Assembly: GCF_000402035.1 (NCBI RefSeq)
Contig: NC_021287.1
Coordinates: forward strand, 868,001 to 932,000
DNA length: 64,000 bases
Reading direction: 5' to 3'
DNA from: Caballeronia insecticola
Lineage (GTDB): Bacteria > Pseudomonadota > Gammaproteobacteria > Burkholderiales > Burkholderiaceae
In this document: positions 17,696 through 26,326 of the stretch, piece by piece
How the letters are laid out: every line of letters begins with the position of its first letter
Numbering within the stretch: position 1 is the first letter of the stretch
Translations under genes and position numbers: made by a program
Notes under the pieces: model-generated
Database searches by the model: none
What the model was told of the DNA's origin: nothing
The model's input: only the letters and a program-made list of their open reading frames with translations

Positions 17696-18220
17696 TTACT
17701 GCAGATTGCCCCATCGTTCGACGGCAGGTTCCGCCGACGCCCACTTCCATCCGCTCGGCTGCTGGCAGGCAGTTGCGACAAACCAGTCGGCGGGTGCTTT
17801 GGCGTCGTCGCCATCGACGACGGAGAACGCGAACTCCTTGCAGCTCGCAAGCGCGCTGTTGAACTCGCGCAGCACGCGCACTTCGCCGTGGCCGTTCTCG
17901 ACCGGCAGCGTGTGCTTCACCATCCACGGCCGCGTCTCGCCGACCTGCGCCATGCCCGCCGTCACCGCGATCATCACCTGCTGATCCTGATGCAGCGACT
18001 TCATCGTGCGTTTCACGACTTCGTCGGTTGCGGCCTGCACCGCGATACCCACGCCGAGGCCGATGGCCGGATTCGTCGTGATCGCGCCCGTTGCCACGCC
18101 TGCGACCGCGCCCGTCGCCGCGCCGATCGATGCGCAACCGCTCATCGACACGCAAAGCGCTGCGCCCGCCGCGATCGCACCGAGCCGCAGCGCCGGCAAT
18201 ACATCGATTCGCAGCGTCAT
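17696..18220 (-). CDS. Lipoprotein, tandem paralogue B
   Basis: The 174-residue protein has a lipoprotein signal (VSMSGC, lipidated C29), then a Gly/Ala-rich zipper-like stretch (GAATGAVAGVATGAITTNPAIG), and a globular C-terminal half with two cysteines and the ending WKWASAEPAVERWGNLQ. That ending and the preceding arrangement are shared with the upstream gene, so the pair is a tandem duplication. The start ATG overlaps the stop of the upstream gene in ATGA, which implies coupled translation. Glycine-zipper lipoproteins often insert into or span the outer membrane. The function is unknown. Confidence 0.8.
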   Translation of the reverse strand: MTLRIDVLPALRLGAIAAGAALCVSMSGCASIGAATGAVAGVATGAITTNPAIGLGVGIAVQAATDEVVKRTMKSLHQDQQVMIAVTAGMAQVGETRPWMVKHTLPVENGHGEVRVLREFNSALASCKEFAFSVVDGDDAKAPADWFVATACQQPSGWKWASAEPAVERWGNLQ

Positions 18221-18771
18221 TGCAACGAGCCCCAGCGCGGCGTTGCGGGTTCGGCCGATGCCCACTTCCACTTGTTGCCGTCGCGGCAGACCGATGCCAC
18301 GTAGAAGGCGCTGGCGGCGGCGCGGTCCTGGGTCGCGTCGTGGTCGACGGAGAACACGATCTCCTTGCACTCGAGCACGCCGCTGCTGATCGTGCGGCTT
18401 ACCGTCACGCGGCCTTTTTCGTCGTCTTCGATCGGCACCGAATGCACGATTTTCCACGGCGCCACTGCGCCGACCGCAAGCGGTCCCGCAACGGAAGCGA
18501 TCTGATCCTGCGTGTTGGTGTGAACGACGCGCTGCGTGTATTGCACGCCGGTCTTGGCCGCCGCGACCGCGCCGAGGCCGATGCCCGTGGCCACCGCCGC
18601 ATTGCTGGTGACGGCGCCGGCAATGGCCGCGCCGCCGATACCGGCGCCTGCTACCGCGCCTTCGCTATAGAGGGAGTTGCATCCCGAGAGGCTCGCGCAG
18701 GCGATGACGCCCGTAATGAGCGCGGCGAGCGCAGCGGTGCGCGGGCCACGTGCCTGAACCCAGATCTGCAT
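18217..18771 (-). CDS. Lipoprotein, tandem paralogue A
   Basis: The 184-residue lipoprotein has lipobox ASLSGC (C31), a Gly/Ala-rich segment (AVAGAGIGGAAIAGAVTSNAAVATG) and a C-terminal domain ending WKWASAEPATPRWGSLQ, nearly the same as the end of its neighbour. An AAGGA ribosome site stands 8 nt before the ATG. The two genes overlap by four bases and form a two-gene operon ending at the bidirectional terminator. The paralogues differ mainly in the middle, so they may form a heteromer. I do not recognise a named family. Confidence 0.8.
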   Translation of the reverse strand: MQIWVQARGPRTAALAALITGVIACASLSGCNSLYSEGAVAGAGIGGAAIAGAVTSNAAVATGIGLGAVAAAKTGVQYTQRVVHTNTQDQIASVAGPLAVGAVAPWKIVHSVPIEDDEKGRVTVSRTISSGVLECKEIVFSVDHDATQDRAAASAFYVASVCRDGNKWKWASAEPATPRWGSLQ

Positions 18772-19009
18772 GTTGCTGTTCCTTCGTCTACCGGTTCCCG
18801 ATGCTTGTCATCGGATTCTTGAATCTGCCTAAGGTTTGGCCAACAGGTGCTTGCTCGGCAGCGCGAAGAAGGCGCGCGAACTCGACCGTTGTGCGCCTGT
18901 TTCACGGGCTTCGCGCATTTTGAAGCATGCATCTAATTACCGGGCTGTGAAAATTGCAAGAAATTGCAAGCGGGCGGAACAGGTTGACAAGTGCGCTTAG
19001 ATCGGACGC

Positions 19010-19042
19010 AAAAAAAAGCGAGCCGGCGTGTGCTGGCTCGCT
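19010..19042 (-). terminator. Terminator of the receiver-less sigma-54 activator gene
   Basis: On the minus strand the stem AGCGAGCC-AGC-ACAC-GCC-GGCTCGCT (one internal mismatch) is followed by eight T residues. Confidence 0.9.
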
Positions 19043-19077
19043 TCGATCATCGTCGGGAAAAATCAGATTATGCCGAG

Positions 19078-20145
19078 TCAGTTCTCGCTGCTCGGCGACG
19101 GATTGCCTGCGTCGGCTTCCTCGTTCTCATAAGCGCCGAGGCGGTTGTACAGGGTCTTCAGGCTCACGCCGAGCGCCTTGGCCGCGCGCCGCTTGTCGCC
19201 GCCGCAATGCTTGAGGGTGCCGAGAATGATCTGCTTTTGCGCATCGGCGAGCGGCGTGCCGACCCAGACGTTCATCGCATCGCCCTGAGTCACCGGCTTC
19301 TTCACCCGAGACGCGAGATGCGGATGCGGAATCTCCACCGACTTCTCCGCGAGAATGAACGCGCGGTAGATCGTGTTCTTGAGTTCGCGCACGTTGCCGG
19401 GCCACGAATACGTGCGCAGCACGTCGAGCGCGCGCTTGCTAAAAACCTTGCTCGTGCCTTCCTGCGCGTTCATTTCGGCGAGGAAATGCTGCGCGAGCAG
19501 TTCGCGATCCGCGTCGCGTTCGCGCAAGGGCGGCGCGCGCAGCGGAAACACGGCGAGGCGGTACATCAGGTCTTCGCGCAGGCCGTTTTCCTTCACGGCC
19601 GTCACCGGATCGCGATTGGTCGCGGCGATCACACGCACGTCCGAACTGATGAGATCGTTGCCGCCGACGCGAAAGAACGTGCCCGTCTCCAGCGCCCGCA
19701 GCAGCTTGACCTGCCGCACGGGCGACATCTCGGTCACTTCGTCGAGAAACAGCGTGCCGCCGTTCGCGTGCTCGAAGTAGCCGATGCGCCCCTGCACCGC
19801 GCCGGTGAAGCTGCCTTTCTCGTGGCCGAACAACTCGGCCTCGATGAGATTGTCGGGAATCGCGCCGCAGTTCACGGCGATAAACGGCGCATCCTTGCGC
19901 GCGCTCTGGTCGTGGATGGTCCGGGCGACGAGCTCCTTGCCCGTACCCGATTCGCCGATGATGAGCGCCGTTGCGTCGGTGCCGGCGACGCGCTCGATCT
20001 GCGAGTACAACTCCTGCATCACGGGCGACGAGCCGTATAGCAGCCCGTACGATTTCAAGCCCGGCACTTCCCCCGCGTGGCGCTTTTTCTGCGCCGGCGT
20101 ATTGCCGGCTGCAACGGGCGGCGGATCCAGATCGGTTGACGCCAT
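19078..20145 (-). CDS. Sigma-54 activator without receiver domain
   Basis: The 355-residue enhancer-binding protein consists of a short N-terminus (~35 residues), an AAA+ domain with Walker A GESGTGKE, the sigma-54 contact loop GSFTGA (an A-to-S variant of GAFTGA), Walker B GTLFLDE, and a C-terminal Fis-type helix-turn-helix ([16 protein letters not shown]). Like PspF it has no N-terminal regulatory domain, so it must be controlled by abundance or a separate inhibitor. The ATG follows CAGGA. It is divergent from a gene preceded by a good sigma-54 promoter at 20654, and its closest in-window relative is the activator at 22224. I infer that it controls the nearby sigma-54 promoters. Confidence 0.88.
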   Translation of the reverse strand: MASTDLDPPPVAAGNTPAQKKRHAGEVPGLKSYGLLYGSSPVMQELYSQIERVAGTDATALIIGESGTGKELVARTIHDQSARKDAPFIAVNCGAIPDNLIEAELFGHEKGSFTGAVQGRIGYFEHANGGTLFLDEVTEMSPVRQVKLLRALETGTFFRVGGNDLISSDVRVIAATNRDPVTAVKENGLREDLMYRLAVFPLRAPPLRERDADRELLAQHFLAEMNAQEGTSKVFSKRALDVLRTYSWPGNVRELKNTIYRAFILAEKSVEIPHPHLASRVKKPVTQGDAMNVWVGTPLADAQKQIILGTLKHCGGDKRRAAKALGVSLKTLYNRLGAYENEEADAGNPSPSSEN

Positions 20146-20653
20146 GTGTCCTGATGTGTCCTGAGTGCTTGCGAATGTGATGGTCGGGCGACGGCCTCTG
20201 GCGCGTCGACGGGACCCGGTGGCGCAGGTTCGGGCGCGGTATCTGACTCTGGCGCGTGCGAGCGGCGCGCGGGTGGATGAACGCCCGCATCGGTATTTGA
20301 CAGGGCGCGTGCGCGCTTGTCTGCCCAATGTGCCCACGATGCGGCGGGCCGCGCTTCCTTCGCCGTGCGTCGGTTCAGGTCGTCTGCCCGGCGCGGCCGG
20401 AAAGCTGGCGACGAACCTGTCTCATAAACGCTATTTAACCATTCGCAACGACTTTGCGGCAATGCGCGCCATGTGTAGCGCGCCAATTTGTCTGACTCGG
20501 GCGGGGTGCGATGGACGCTACCGGAAAGGTTCGCCGCATGCGCCGAGAAATTACAACGCGATGCTGCAAATGTTACCCGTCGGCTGGCCGCCTTAAGCGC
20601 GCGGCAGTGCGTATTGTCCGGCCTGAACATTCCGCGACTGCGACGGAATCGTC
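20146..20653. other. Upstream region shared by sigma-54 activator and membrane-protein operon
   Basis: About 500 bases without a gene. It should hold the promoter of the minus-strand activator and any enhancer sites for the sigma-54 promoter at 20654. I see no convincing activator palindrome and no sigma-54 site directed towards the activator gene. Confidence 0.4.
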
Positions 20654-20670
20654 TTGGCACGGAAACTGCA
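20654..20670 (+). promoter_or_regulatory. Sigma-54 promoter of the 20759 operon
   Basis: TTGGCACGGAAACTGCA matches the -24/-12 consensus YTGGCACG-N4-TTGCW at all but one position (C for the first T of TTGC) with exact GG-N10-GC spacing. The expected start lies near 20681, 78 nt before the coding region. Confidence 0.75.
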
Positions 20671-20758
20671 TGGTGTAGGCAAATCTTATTCGAAAGTGCC
20701 GTCATCGAGACGATATCGACGACGCCAACACGAGGACGGTCGAGAGAGGCAACGCATC

Positions 20759-21106
20759 ATGGAAGACTTTTTCAATTTCGAAGCCGTGGCGTACGAACGC
20801 GCAAAACCCGCGCGACAGGTGCGTGCATCGTCGACACGCGGATCGCGGGGCGACCGGCCGGAACTCGCGACGGGCGAGCCGATCGACATCTATCACTGGG
20901 CCGCCGTCGCGCTCGTGACCGCGCTCATGTGCGCGGTGCTAGGCTATGCGGCAGGCACGCCCGCGCTGTCCCGCGCCGCGAACGTGACGAGTTTCGTGTT
21001 CGGTGCAATGGGCATGGCGTTGATGGCGAGCGGCGTCGTACGCAGCCTGCGCACGCGCATCGCGACGGGCGAGCGGCTCGTCGTGCCCGTCGTCAAGACG
21101 CATTGA
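20759..21106 (+). CDS. Small two-segment membrane protein, unknown
   Basis: The 115-residue protein begins MEDFFNFEAVAYERA, with a charged N-terminal tail (1-43), two membrane segments (about 46-66 and 74-96) and a short basic C-terminus. The ATG follows AGAGAGG. It lies downstream of a strong sigma-54 promoter and 93 nt before a DUF883 gene, so it is likely the first gene of a sigma-54-dependent operon with the next two genes. I do not recognise a family. Its partners suggest an envelope-stress setting. Confidence 0.75.
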   Translation: MEDFFNFEAVAYERAKPARQVRASSTRGSRGDRPELATGEPIDIYHWAAVALVTALMCAVLGYAAGTPALSRAANVTSFVFGAMGMALMASGVVRSLRTRIATGERLVVPVVKTH

Positions 21107-21199
21107 GGTCGCCTGCGCGCGTGACGGCCGATCATGGCGCGCGTGCATCGTCCCACTCATCCGTCCATTCATCCACCCACAAGGCGAGGACTCCACTAA

Positions 21200-21517
21200 A
21201 TGACTCAGACGACTGTCCAGCTTGCGTTGGGCAAGCAAAAGATCATCGAAGACATCAAGGTGCTGCTGAACGATTCGGAAGAATTGCTGCGGCTCTCCGC
21301 GACGCTGCCGGGCGAGGGCGTCGAAGCATTGCGCTCGAAGCTTCGCGATCATGTCGAATCGGCGCGCGGTGCGCTGGAAGACGCGCAGGCGAGTGCGCAG
21401 ACCCGTTATCGCGCGGGCGTCGATTGCACGGAAAAGTACGTGAAGGACAATCCGTGGCAATCGCTCGGCATTGCGGCGGGCGTCGGCTTTCTCTTTGGGC
21501 TGATCGTGTCCCGCTGA
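21200..21517 (+). CDS. DUF883 (ElaB/YqjD-type) membrane-anchored protein
   Basis: The 105-residue protein has a long amphipathic helical N-terminal part (residues 10-75) and a single C-terminal membrane segment preceded by the family signature DNPWQSLGIAAGVGFLFGL. E. coli relatives ElaB and YqjD are tail-anchored inner-membrane proteins. YqjD binds ribosomes in stationary phase, and ElaB protects against oxidative and other stress under RpoS control. Here the gene sits in a putative sigma-54 operon instead. The ribosome site GCGAGGA lies about 9 nt before the start. Confidence 0.87.
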   Translation: MTQTTVQLALGKQKIIEDIKVLLNDSEELLRLSATLPGEGVEALRSKLRDHVESARGALEDAQASAQTRYRAGVDCTEKYVKDNPWQSLGIAAGVGFLFGLIVSR

Positions 21518-21643
21518 TTTTATTTGGCTTAGAAGCAAAGCCTTAGAAGCAACGCCTTTGACGCAGCGCATTTGACGCGGCAAATGGCGACGGCCGCCGT
21601 CACGGGCGGCATCGAATTTTCATGATGATGGGAGAGAACACAA

Positions 21644-21877
21644 ATGGCACGTCCTTCGATTGGAATTTTCGGCGCGTTGTTCGCAGTCGGCAGCGTGCTT
21701 GCATGGAAATGGGTGCAGTCGCAGGATGCCGGGCGGCGCACGGCGCGCGATCTGAATCGCTGGGAAGACGAAGGCGGCAAAGTGCTGACGCCCGCCAGCG
21801 GCGCGAGCGCGCGCGTCGTCAATGGCCATGGCACGGTAGGCGGCACCGCCGACGCGTGGCACTTCCCGCGTAGTTGA
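21644..21877 (+). CDS. Small N-terminally anchored protein, unknown
   Basis: The 77-residue protein starts MARPSIGIFGALFAVGSVLAWKW, one membrane segment or uncleaved signal, followed by a polar tail ending ADAWHFPRS. A GGGAGAG ribosome site precedes it. It lies 126 nt after the DUF883 gene and before a terminator, so it is probably the last gene of the same transcript. The function is unknown. Confidence 0.7.
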   Translation: MARPSIGIFGALFAVGSVLAWKWVQSQDAGRRTARDLNRWEDEGGKVLTPASGASARVVNGHGTVGGTADAWHFPRS

Positions 21878-21949
21878 GGACGAGTTAGCGGCGGCCGTAG
21901 AACCTCGCCGCGTCGTTTCAACAGACCCGGTCAATTCGCCCATTCGAGG

Positions 21950-21979
21950 AAACGCACGCCTTGCCGGCGTGCGTTTCTA
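21950..21979 (+). terminator. Terminator of the 20759-21877 operon
   Basis: An 11-bp perfect stem (AAACGCACGCC) on a TTGCC loop is followed by TTCTATCTT. Confidence 0.8.
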
Positions 21980-22223
21980 TCTTGATAAACGCTTATAATC
22001 ACCGAAATTCCGCCATAAGTTGCCTAAATGGAAAAACTTACGGTGAGCTCAGGGTAAGTGCGCATGATCGGAAATAATTATATTTTCACGGATTAGACAA
22101 GCGGCCGATAATCGAATTGGCGCGCCGTGAATCCACCGGCCCGCGCGGCACCGGCCGCACGGAGAAGACCACGCCGTTCCCCGGCGTGTGACCCTGAAAT
22201 GTTTTGCAAGAATTCGAGACGCG

Positions 22224-23627
22224 ATGCCACACGTATTGATTGTCGATGACGATCCCAGTACCCGCGAGGCGCTAGCCGCGATCATCGGCGAAGACGGACT
22301 GACGACAGCCACAGCCGGCGACTTGCGCGAAGCGCGCATTCAGCTTGTGCGTCAGACGCCTGACGTCGTGTTCACCGACCTGAAGCTGCCGGACGGCTCG
22401 GGCGTCGATCTGTTCGAAGACCTCGATCCGCGCTCGGGCGTCGAGTTCATCGTCATTACCGGTCACGCGACCGTGGAATCCGCGGTCAGCGCGCTCAAGA
22501 TGGGCGCCGCCGACTATCTGGTCAAGCCGATCAACATGCAGCGCGTGAAGGCGATTCTTTCGCGCCTGCCGCGCGCCGGCGACCTGAAGGCGGAGATCGG
22601 CACCTTGCGCGGCGAATTGCGCCGCATGGGCCGCTTCGGCCTCATGCTTGGCAATTCCCCGGCAATGCAGACGGTCTACGATCAGATCGGCCGCGTGGCG
22701 CCGACTGCGGCGTCGGTGCTGCTGATCGGCGAATCCGGCACCGGCAAGGAAGTCGCCGCTCAGACGCTGCACGAGCTGAGCCTGCGTCGCAAGCACTCGT
22801 TCATCGCGGTGAACTGCGGCGCGATTTCGCCGAATTTGATTGAATCGGAGATGTTCGGCCATGAACGCGGCTCGTTCACGGGCGCGGACCGGCAGCACAA
22901 AGGCTATTTCGAGCGCGCGAACGGCGGCACGCTGTTCCTCGACGAAATCACCGAAATGCCGATCGAACTTCAGGTGAAGCTTTTGCGCGTGCTGGAGACG
23001 GGCATGTTCATGCGCGTCGGCACGACGAAGGAACTCGAAACGGACGTGCGTCTGATCGCCGCGACCAATCGCGATCCGGAGCAGGCGGTGCTCGAAGGCA
23101 AACTGCGCCTCGATCTCTATCACCGGCTGAACGTGTTCCCGATCAACCTGCCGCCGCTGCACGAGCGCGGCAAGGACGTCGAACTGCTCGCGCAAGCGTT
23201 CCTCGATGAACTGAACAGCCGCTACAACACGAAAAAGGGCTTCCCGCAGGCCGTGCGCGAGATGCTCGGATCGTACAACTGGCCCGGCAACGTACGCGAA
23301 CTGAAGAACTATGTGCAGCGCGCGTACATCATGTCGTCGTCCGATTCGGACAGCACGGCAACCGTGCCGCTGCAGATCTCGCTGTCGAAGCCCTCGGCGG
23401 GTACGGCCGTGACGATTCCGTTCGGCACGTCGCTAGCACAGGCCGACCGCCAACTCATCCTCGCAACGCTCGACCAGTGCGGCGGCGTGAAGACGCGCGC
23501 GGCAGAGATCCTCGGCATCAGCCTGAAAACGCTCTATAACCGGCTTGTCGAATACGGTGAGGATGCGAGCAAGGCAGCGGTCGGCGAGGGCGGGGAAGTC
23601 AGCGAGTCTGACCACGAAAATCCCTGA
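22224..23627 (+). CDS. NtrC-family sigma-54 response regulator (orphan)
   Basis: The 467-residue protein has a receiver (1-120, phosphoacceptor D52 in VFTDLKLPDG, conserved K in LVKPIN), an AAA+ domain (Walker A GESGTGKE, sigma-54 loop GSFTGA, Walker B GTLFLDE) and a Fis-type helix-turn-helix ([16 protein letters not shown]). The start is set by the family N-terminus MPHVLIVDDD. The extra upstream codons of the open frame look unrelated. No histidine kinase gene is near, so it is an orphan regulator. Its loop variant and recognition helix resemble those of the receiver-less activator at 19078, which suggests common ancestry and perhaps overlapping sites. Confidence 0.9.
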   Translation: MPHVLIVDDDPSTREALAAIIGEDGLTTATAGDLREARIQLVRQTPDVVFTDLKLPDGSGVDLFEDLDPRSGVEFIVITGHATVESAVSALKMGAADYLVKPINMQRVKAILSRLPRAGDLKAEIGTLRGELRRMGRFGLMLGNSPAMQTVYDQIGRVAPTAASVLLIGESGTGKEVAAQTLHELSLRRKHSFIAVNCGAISPNLIESEMFGHERGSFTGADRQHKGYFERANGGTLFLDEITEMPIELQVKLLRVLETGMFMRVGTTKELETDVRLIAATNRDPEQAVLEGKLRLDLYHRLNVFPINLPPLHERGKDVELLAQAFLDELNSRYNTKKGFPQAVREMLGSYNWPGNVRELKNYVQRAYIMSSSDSDSTATVPLQISLSKPSAGTAVTIPFGTSLAQADRQLILATLDQCGGVKTRAAEILGISLKTLYNRLVEYGEDASKAAVGEGGEVSESDHENP

Positions 23628-23653
23628 ACATCGCTTATCTTTAGACGAAAACG

Positions 23654-23686
23654 ACGCCTGCAGCTTTTAAAAGCGCAGGCGTTTTT
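23654..23686 (+). terminator. Terminator of the NtrC-family gene
   Basis: The stem ACGCCTGC/GCAGGCGT encloses a second palindrome (GCTTTTAAAAGC), followed by TTTTT. Confidence 0.88.
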
Positions 23687-23758
23687 CATTGGCAGGCGCG
23701 TTTTTCACGCCGATAATGTGACAGGAGGAAACGAACCGGAAGCGCGGGTGCGAGCCGA

Positions 23759-23775
23759 GGGGCATGCCCCTTGCG
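23759..23775 (+). promoter_or_regulatory. Candidate sigma-54 promoter of the proline-rich gene
   Basis: GGGGCATGCCCCTTGCG has GG-N10-GC spacing and an intact TTGC. The -24 half differs from TGGCACG at two positions. The coding region begins about 98 nt downstream. Confidence 0.5.
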
Positions 23776-23871
23776 AGGGTCAAGGTGACACTCCGGGCGC
23801 GACACGACTTTCGTGAGAAGCAGGCGCCGGAGTGCGGGAAAGTACGATCACAAGACCGCAAGGAGCCCGTC

Positions 23872-24078
23872 ATGCCCGATTCCGCCTCCACACGTGCACG
23901 TATCGAAGCGCAGACCCCGCAGCCGCCGGATCCGCCGGTGACGCCGCCCGATCAGCCGCCGCCCGTTCCGATTCCGCCCGACACGAATCCGGACCCGACG
24001 CGCGAGCCGCCGGTGCCGCCGTCTCAGCCGATCGGCGATCCGCCGCCGGGACCGAACGAGACGCCGCACGTTTATTGA
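23872..24078 (+). CDS. Small proline-rich protein
   Basis: The 68-residue protein is about one third proline (PPDPPVTPPDQPPPVP and similar), acidic, without a signal peptide or membrane segment, and so probably disordered. An AAGGAG ribosome site lies 7 nt before the ATG, and the codon choice is like that of its neighbours, so I regard it as real. A candidate sigma-54 promoter precedes it and a strong terminator follows. The function is unknown. Confidence 0.7.
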   Translation: MPDSASTRARIEAQTPQPPDPPVTPPDQPPPVPIPPDTNPDPTREPPVPPSQPIGDPPPGPNETPHVY

Positions 24079-24185
24079 GATTTGCAGATGCTGGCCCGCA
24101 GGCGTTAGACGATGCCCAGAATTCGTGCAAGGTTTGAATAACTTTCCATCCCGTACGTAGGGATTACAACGGATGACGCAATAAT

Positions 24186-24218
24186 GACCGGCGACACGCT
24201 CTGTCGCCGGTCGTTTTT
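24186..24218 (+). terminator. Terminator after the proline-rich gene
   Basis: The 11-bp perfect stem GACCGGCGACA on a CGCTC loop is followed by GTTTTTTC. Confidence 0.9.
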
Positions 24219-24298
24219 TCTGAAGCTGCGCTCCTGAGGCGCAACGGGTCCGACGCCGCCGACGTCACAATCGCGACGGCCTTCTTTCTGGAGGCATC

Positions 24299-24535
24299 AT
24301 GAGGCATCCCGCACTCCGACGCTCCGCGCGTCATTCTTCCAAGCGCGAAGCGCGTGCCGAAGCCGCCAAGGCTGCCGGCGCGCAGGCAGCGTCCGCACCG
24401 CCGGCGGACCACGATCCCGCCGGTCAGAACCGCCCTGCGCCTGACGCGCCGCCGGACGGCGAGCACAACCAGGGCGGCGTGCGGCGCGAAGGAATCGACT
24501 ATCAGCGCGACCTGGGTTCAGAGCAGGACTCGTGA
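24299..24535 (+). CDS. Small hydrophilic protein, unknown
   Basis: The 78-residue protein has a basic N-terminal third (MRHPALRRSARHSSKREAR), an Ala/Pro-rich middle and an acidic end (YQRDLGSEQDS). CTGGAGG stands 5 nt before the ATG, a good ribosome site. There is no signal peptide or membrane segment. It follows a terminator and therefore has its own promoter, for which I see no sigma-54 site. The function is unknown. Confidence 0.6.
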   Translation: MRHPALRRSARHSSKREARAEAAKAAGAQAASAPPADHDPAGQNRPAPDAPPDGEHNQGGVRREGIDYQRDLGSEQDS

Positions 24536-24656
24536 TTTCGGCCGGCTTACCATCCGGCGAAAAAGAACAAAAATTTCTACGCGGTGAGCGATCGCCGCGT
24601 GTTTTCGTTCGTCCGTAACATCTTCATACAAATTTTAATTCACGCCGGATCACAAA

Positions 24657-24673
24657 AAGGCACAGCTTTTGCA
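24657..24673 (+). promoter_or_regulatory. Sigma-54 promoter of otsA
   Basis: AAGGCACAGCTTTTGCA has exact GG-N10-GC spacing, GGCA in the -24 half and a perfect TTGCA in the -12 half. The coding region of otsA begins 55 nt downstream. Confidence 0.65.
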
Positions 24674-24727
24674 TACCCTTGATCGCCAATTCGAGCATGC
24701 AACGACAACTGATGAGGTGATGCTGTA

Positions 24728-26179
24728 ATGAGCAGATTGATCGTGGTATCGAATCGCGTCGCACCGATCCAGGAAGGCAAGCCCAGCGCGGGCGGTCTTG
24801 CGATCGGCGTTCTGGACGCGCTCAAGGAGACTGGGGGCGTGTGGTTCGGGTGGAGCGGCGAGATCGTCGGCGAGGCGGGCGCGCCTGTCCTGGAAAAGGC
24901 CGGGAATGTGACCTATGCAACCGTCGGGCTCACGCGCCGGGATTACGACCAGTATTACCGCGGCTTCTCGAACGCGACGCTGTGGCCGACCTTCCACTAC
25001 CGCAATGACCTGTCGCGCTTCGATCGCGAAGAATACGCGGGCTACATGCGCGTCAACGCGAGCCTTGCCGCGAAGCTGAAGCTGCTTCTCAAGCCCGATG
25101 ACATCATCTGGGTGCACGACTACCACATGCTCCCGTTTGCGCAGGAGCTAAGAAAGCTGGGCGTCGAGAATCCGATCGGCTTCTTCCTGCATATTCCGTT
25201 TCCGGTGCCGGAAATGATGCGCACCGTGCCGCCGCACGAGGAATTGATCGCCGCGATGTGCCAGTACGATGTCGTCGGCTTCCAGACGCAAAGCGACCAG
25301 CAGTCGTTCACCGATTACGTGGAGCGCACCGGACGCGGCCATTTCAGCGACGACGGCATGCTCCAGGCCTTCGGCCGCATGCTCAAAGTGGGCGCGTATC
25401 CGATCGGCATCTATCCGGATGCGATCGCCAAGGCCGCCGAGCAGTTCTCCAATCGCAAGCCGGTCCGCAGCCTGCGCGACAGCATGCATGGGCGCAAGCT
25501 CATCATGAGCGTGGATCGTCTCGATTACTCGAAGGGTCTCGTCGAGCGTTTTCAGGCGTTCGAGCGCTTTTTGCTGAACGCGCCGGGCTGGCACGGCCGC
25601 GTATCGCTCGTGCAGATCGCGCCGCCGACGCGCGCCGACGTGCAGACGTATCAGCGCATTCGTCAGAATCTGGAGGGCGAGGCGGGGCGCATCAACGGGC
25701 GCTTTGCGCAGCTCGACTGGACGCCGATCCAGTATCTCAACCGCAAGTACGAGCGCAATCTGCTGATGGCGCTGTTCCGTCTCTCGCAGGTCGGCTATGT
25801 GACGCCGCTGCGCGACGGCATGAATCTGGTGGCGAAGGAATACGTCGCGTCGCAGGATCCGGCCGATCCGGGCGCGCTTGTGCTGTCGCAGTTCGCGGGC
25901 GCGGCGGATCAGTTGCCGGGCGCGCTCGTCGTCAATCCGTTCGATCTGTCGCAGATGTCCGAAGCGCTGGAGCGCGCGCTGTCGATGCCGCTCGCCGAGC
26001 GCCAGGCGCGTCACACCGACATGATGGCGCCGCTGCGCGAGAACAACCTCTCGGTCTGGCGCGATTCCTTCCTCTCCGACCTGCGCAGCGTCGCGACGGC
26101 GACCTCGGTCACGGAGAAGACCGTGAAGACGGTGAAGCAGGGCGCAAGCGAGGCACGCCGTCCGTCGGCGAAAGCCTGA
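24728..26179 (+). CDS. otsA: Trehalose-6-phosphate synthase
   Basis: This GT20 glycosyltransferase of 483 residues makes trehalose 6-phosphate from UDP-glucose and glucose 6-phosphate. Visible family features are MSRLIVVSNRVAP, the donor loop SAGGLAIG, HDYHMLPFAQELR, HIPFPVPE, the phosphate-binding RLDYSKGL (Arg and Lys of the active site) and DGMNLVAKEYVASQ. The length is normal. It is monocistronic, with its own terminator. The phosphatase gene otsB, usually adjacent, is missing from the window. A sigma-54 promoter lies directly upstream, unlike the RpoS control known from E. coli. Confidence 0.95.
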   Translation: MSRLIVVSNRVAPIQEGKPSAGGLAIGVLDALKETGGVWFGWSGEIVGEAGAPVLEKAGNVTYATVGLTRRDYDQYYRGFSNATLWPTFHYRNDLSRFDREEYAGYMRVNASLAAKLKLLLKPDDIIWVHDYHMLPFAQELRKLGVENPIGFFLHIPFPVPEMMRTVPPHEELIAAMCQYDVVGFQTQSDQQSFTDYVERTGRGHFSDDGMLQAFGRMLKVGAYPIGIYPDAIAKAAEQFSNRKPVRSLRDSMHGRKLIMSVDRLDYSKGLVERFQAFERFLLNAPGWHGRVSLVQIAPPTRADVQTYQRIRQNLEGEAGRINGRFAQLDWTPIQYLNRKYERNLLMALFRLSQVGYVTPLRDGMNLVAKEYVASQDPADPGALVLSQFAGAADQLPGALVVNPFDLSQMSEALERALSMPLAERQARHTDMMAPLRENNLSVWRDSFLSDLRSVATATSVTEKTVKTVKQGASEARRPSAKA

Positions 26180-26215
26180 GCGACGCGCAAGCCTTACCCG
26201 CTTCCCCAAAGCACG

Positions 26216-26246
26216 GCCCGCGTTTCGCGAGAACGCGGGCTTTTTT
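26216..26246 (+). terminator. Terminator of otsA
   Basis: The stem GCCCGCGTT/AACGCGGGC on a TCGCGAG loop is followed by six T residues. Confidence 0.92.
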
Positions 26247-26276
26247 ATGCCGATTTTCACGTCGATGCCGGCGGCT

Positions 26277-26293
26277 GCGGAACGAGATTTGCG
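26277..26293 (+). promoter_or_regulatory. Candidate sigma-54 promoter of the acidic-protein gene
   Basis: GCGGAACGAGATTTGCG has GG-N10-GC spacing and an intact TTGC, with one change (A for C) inside GGCACG. It begins 50 nt before the coding region at 26327. Confidence 0.55.
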
Positions 26294-26326
26294 GACTCGT
26301 CATGGACACGAACCCAGGAGGTCATG

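Noticed and set aside
18951..18970. Direct repeat AAATTGCAAG x2 upstream of the lipoprotein genes
   Set aside because: Only two short copies in an AT-rich spot. No known regulator box fits, and chance is a sufficient explanation.
22000..22223. Possible sigma-54 site before the orphan NtrC-like gene
   Set aside because: TTGGCGCGCCGTGAATCC lacks GC at the required distance. A TATAAT-like box at 21994 has no convincing -35 partner.
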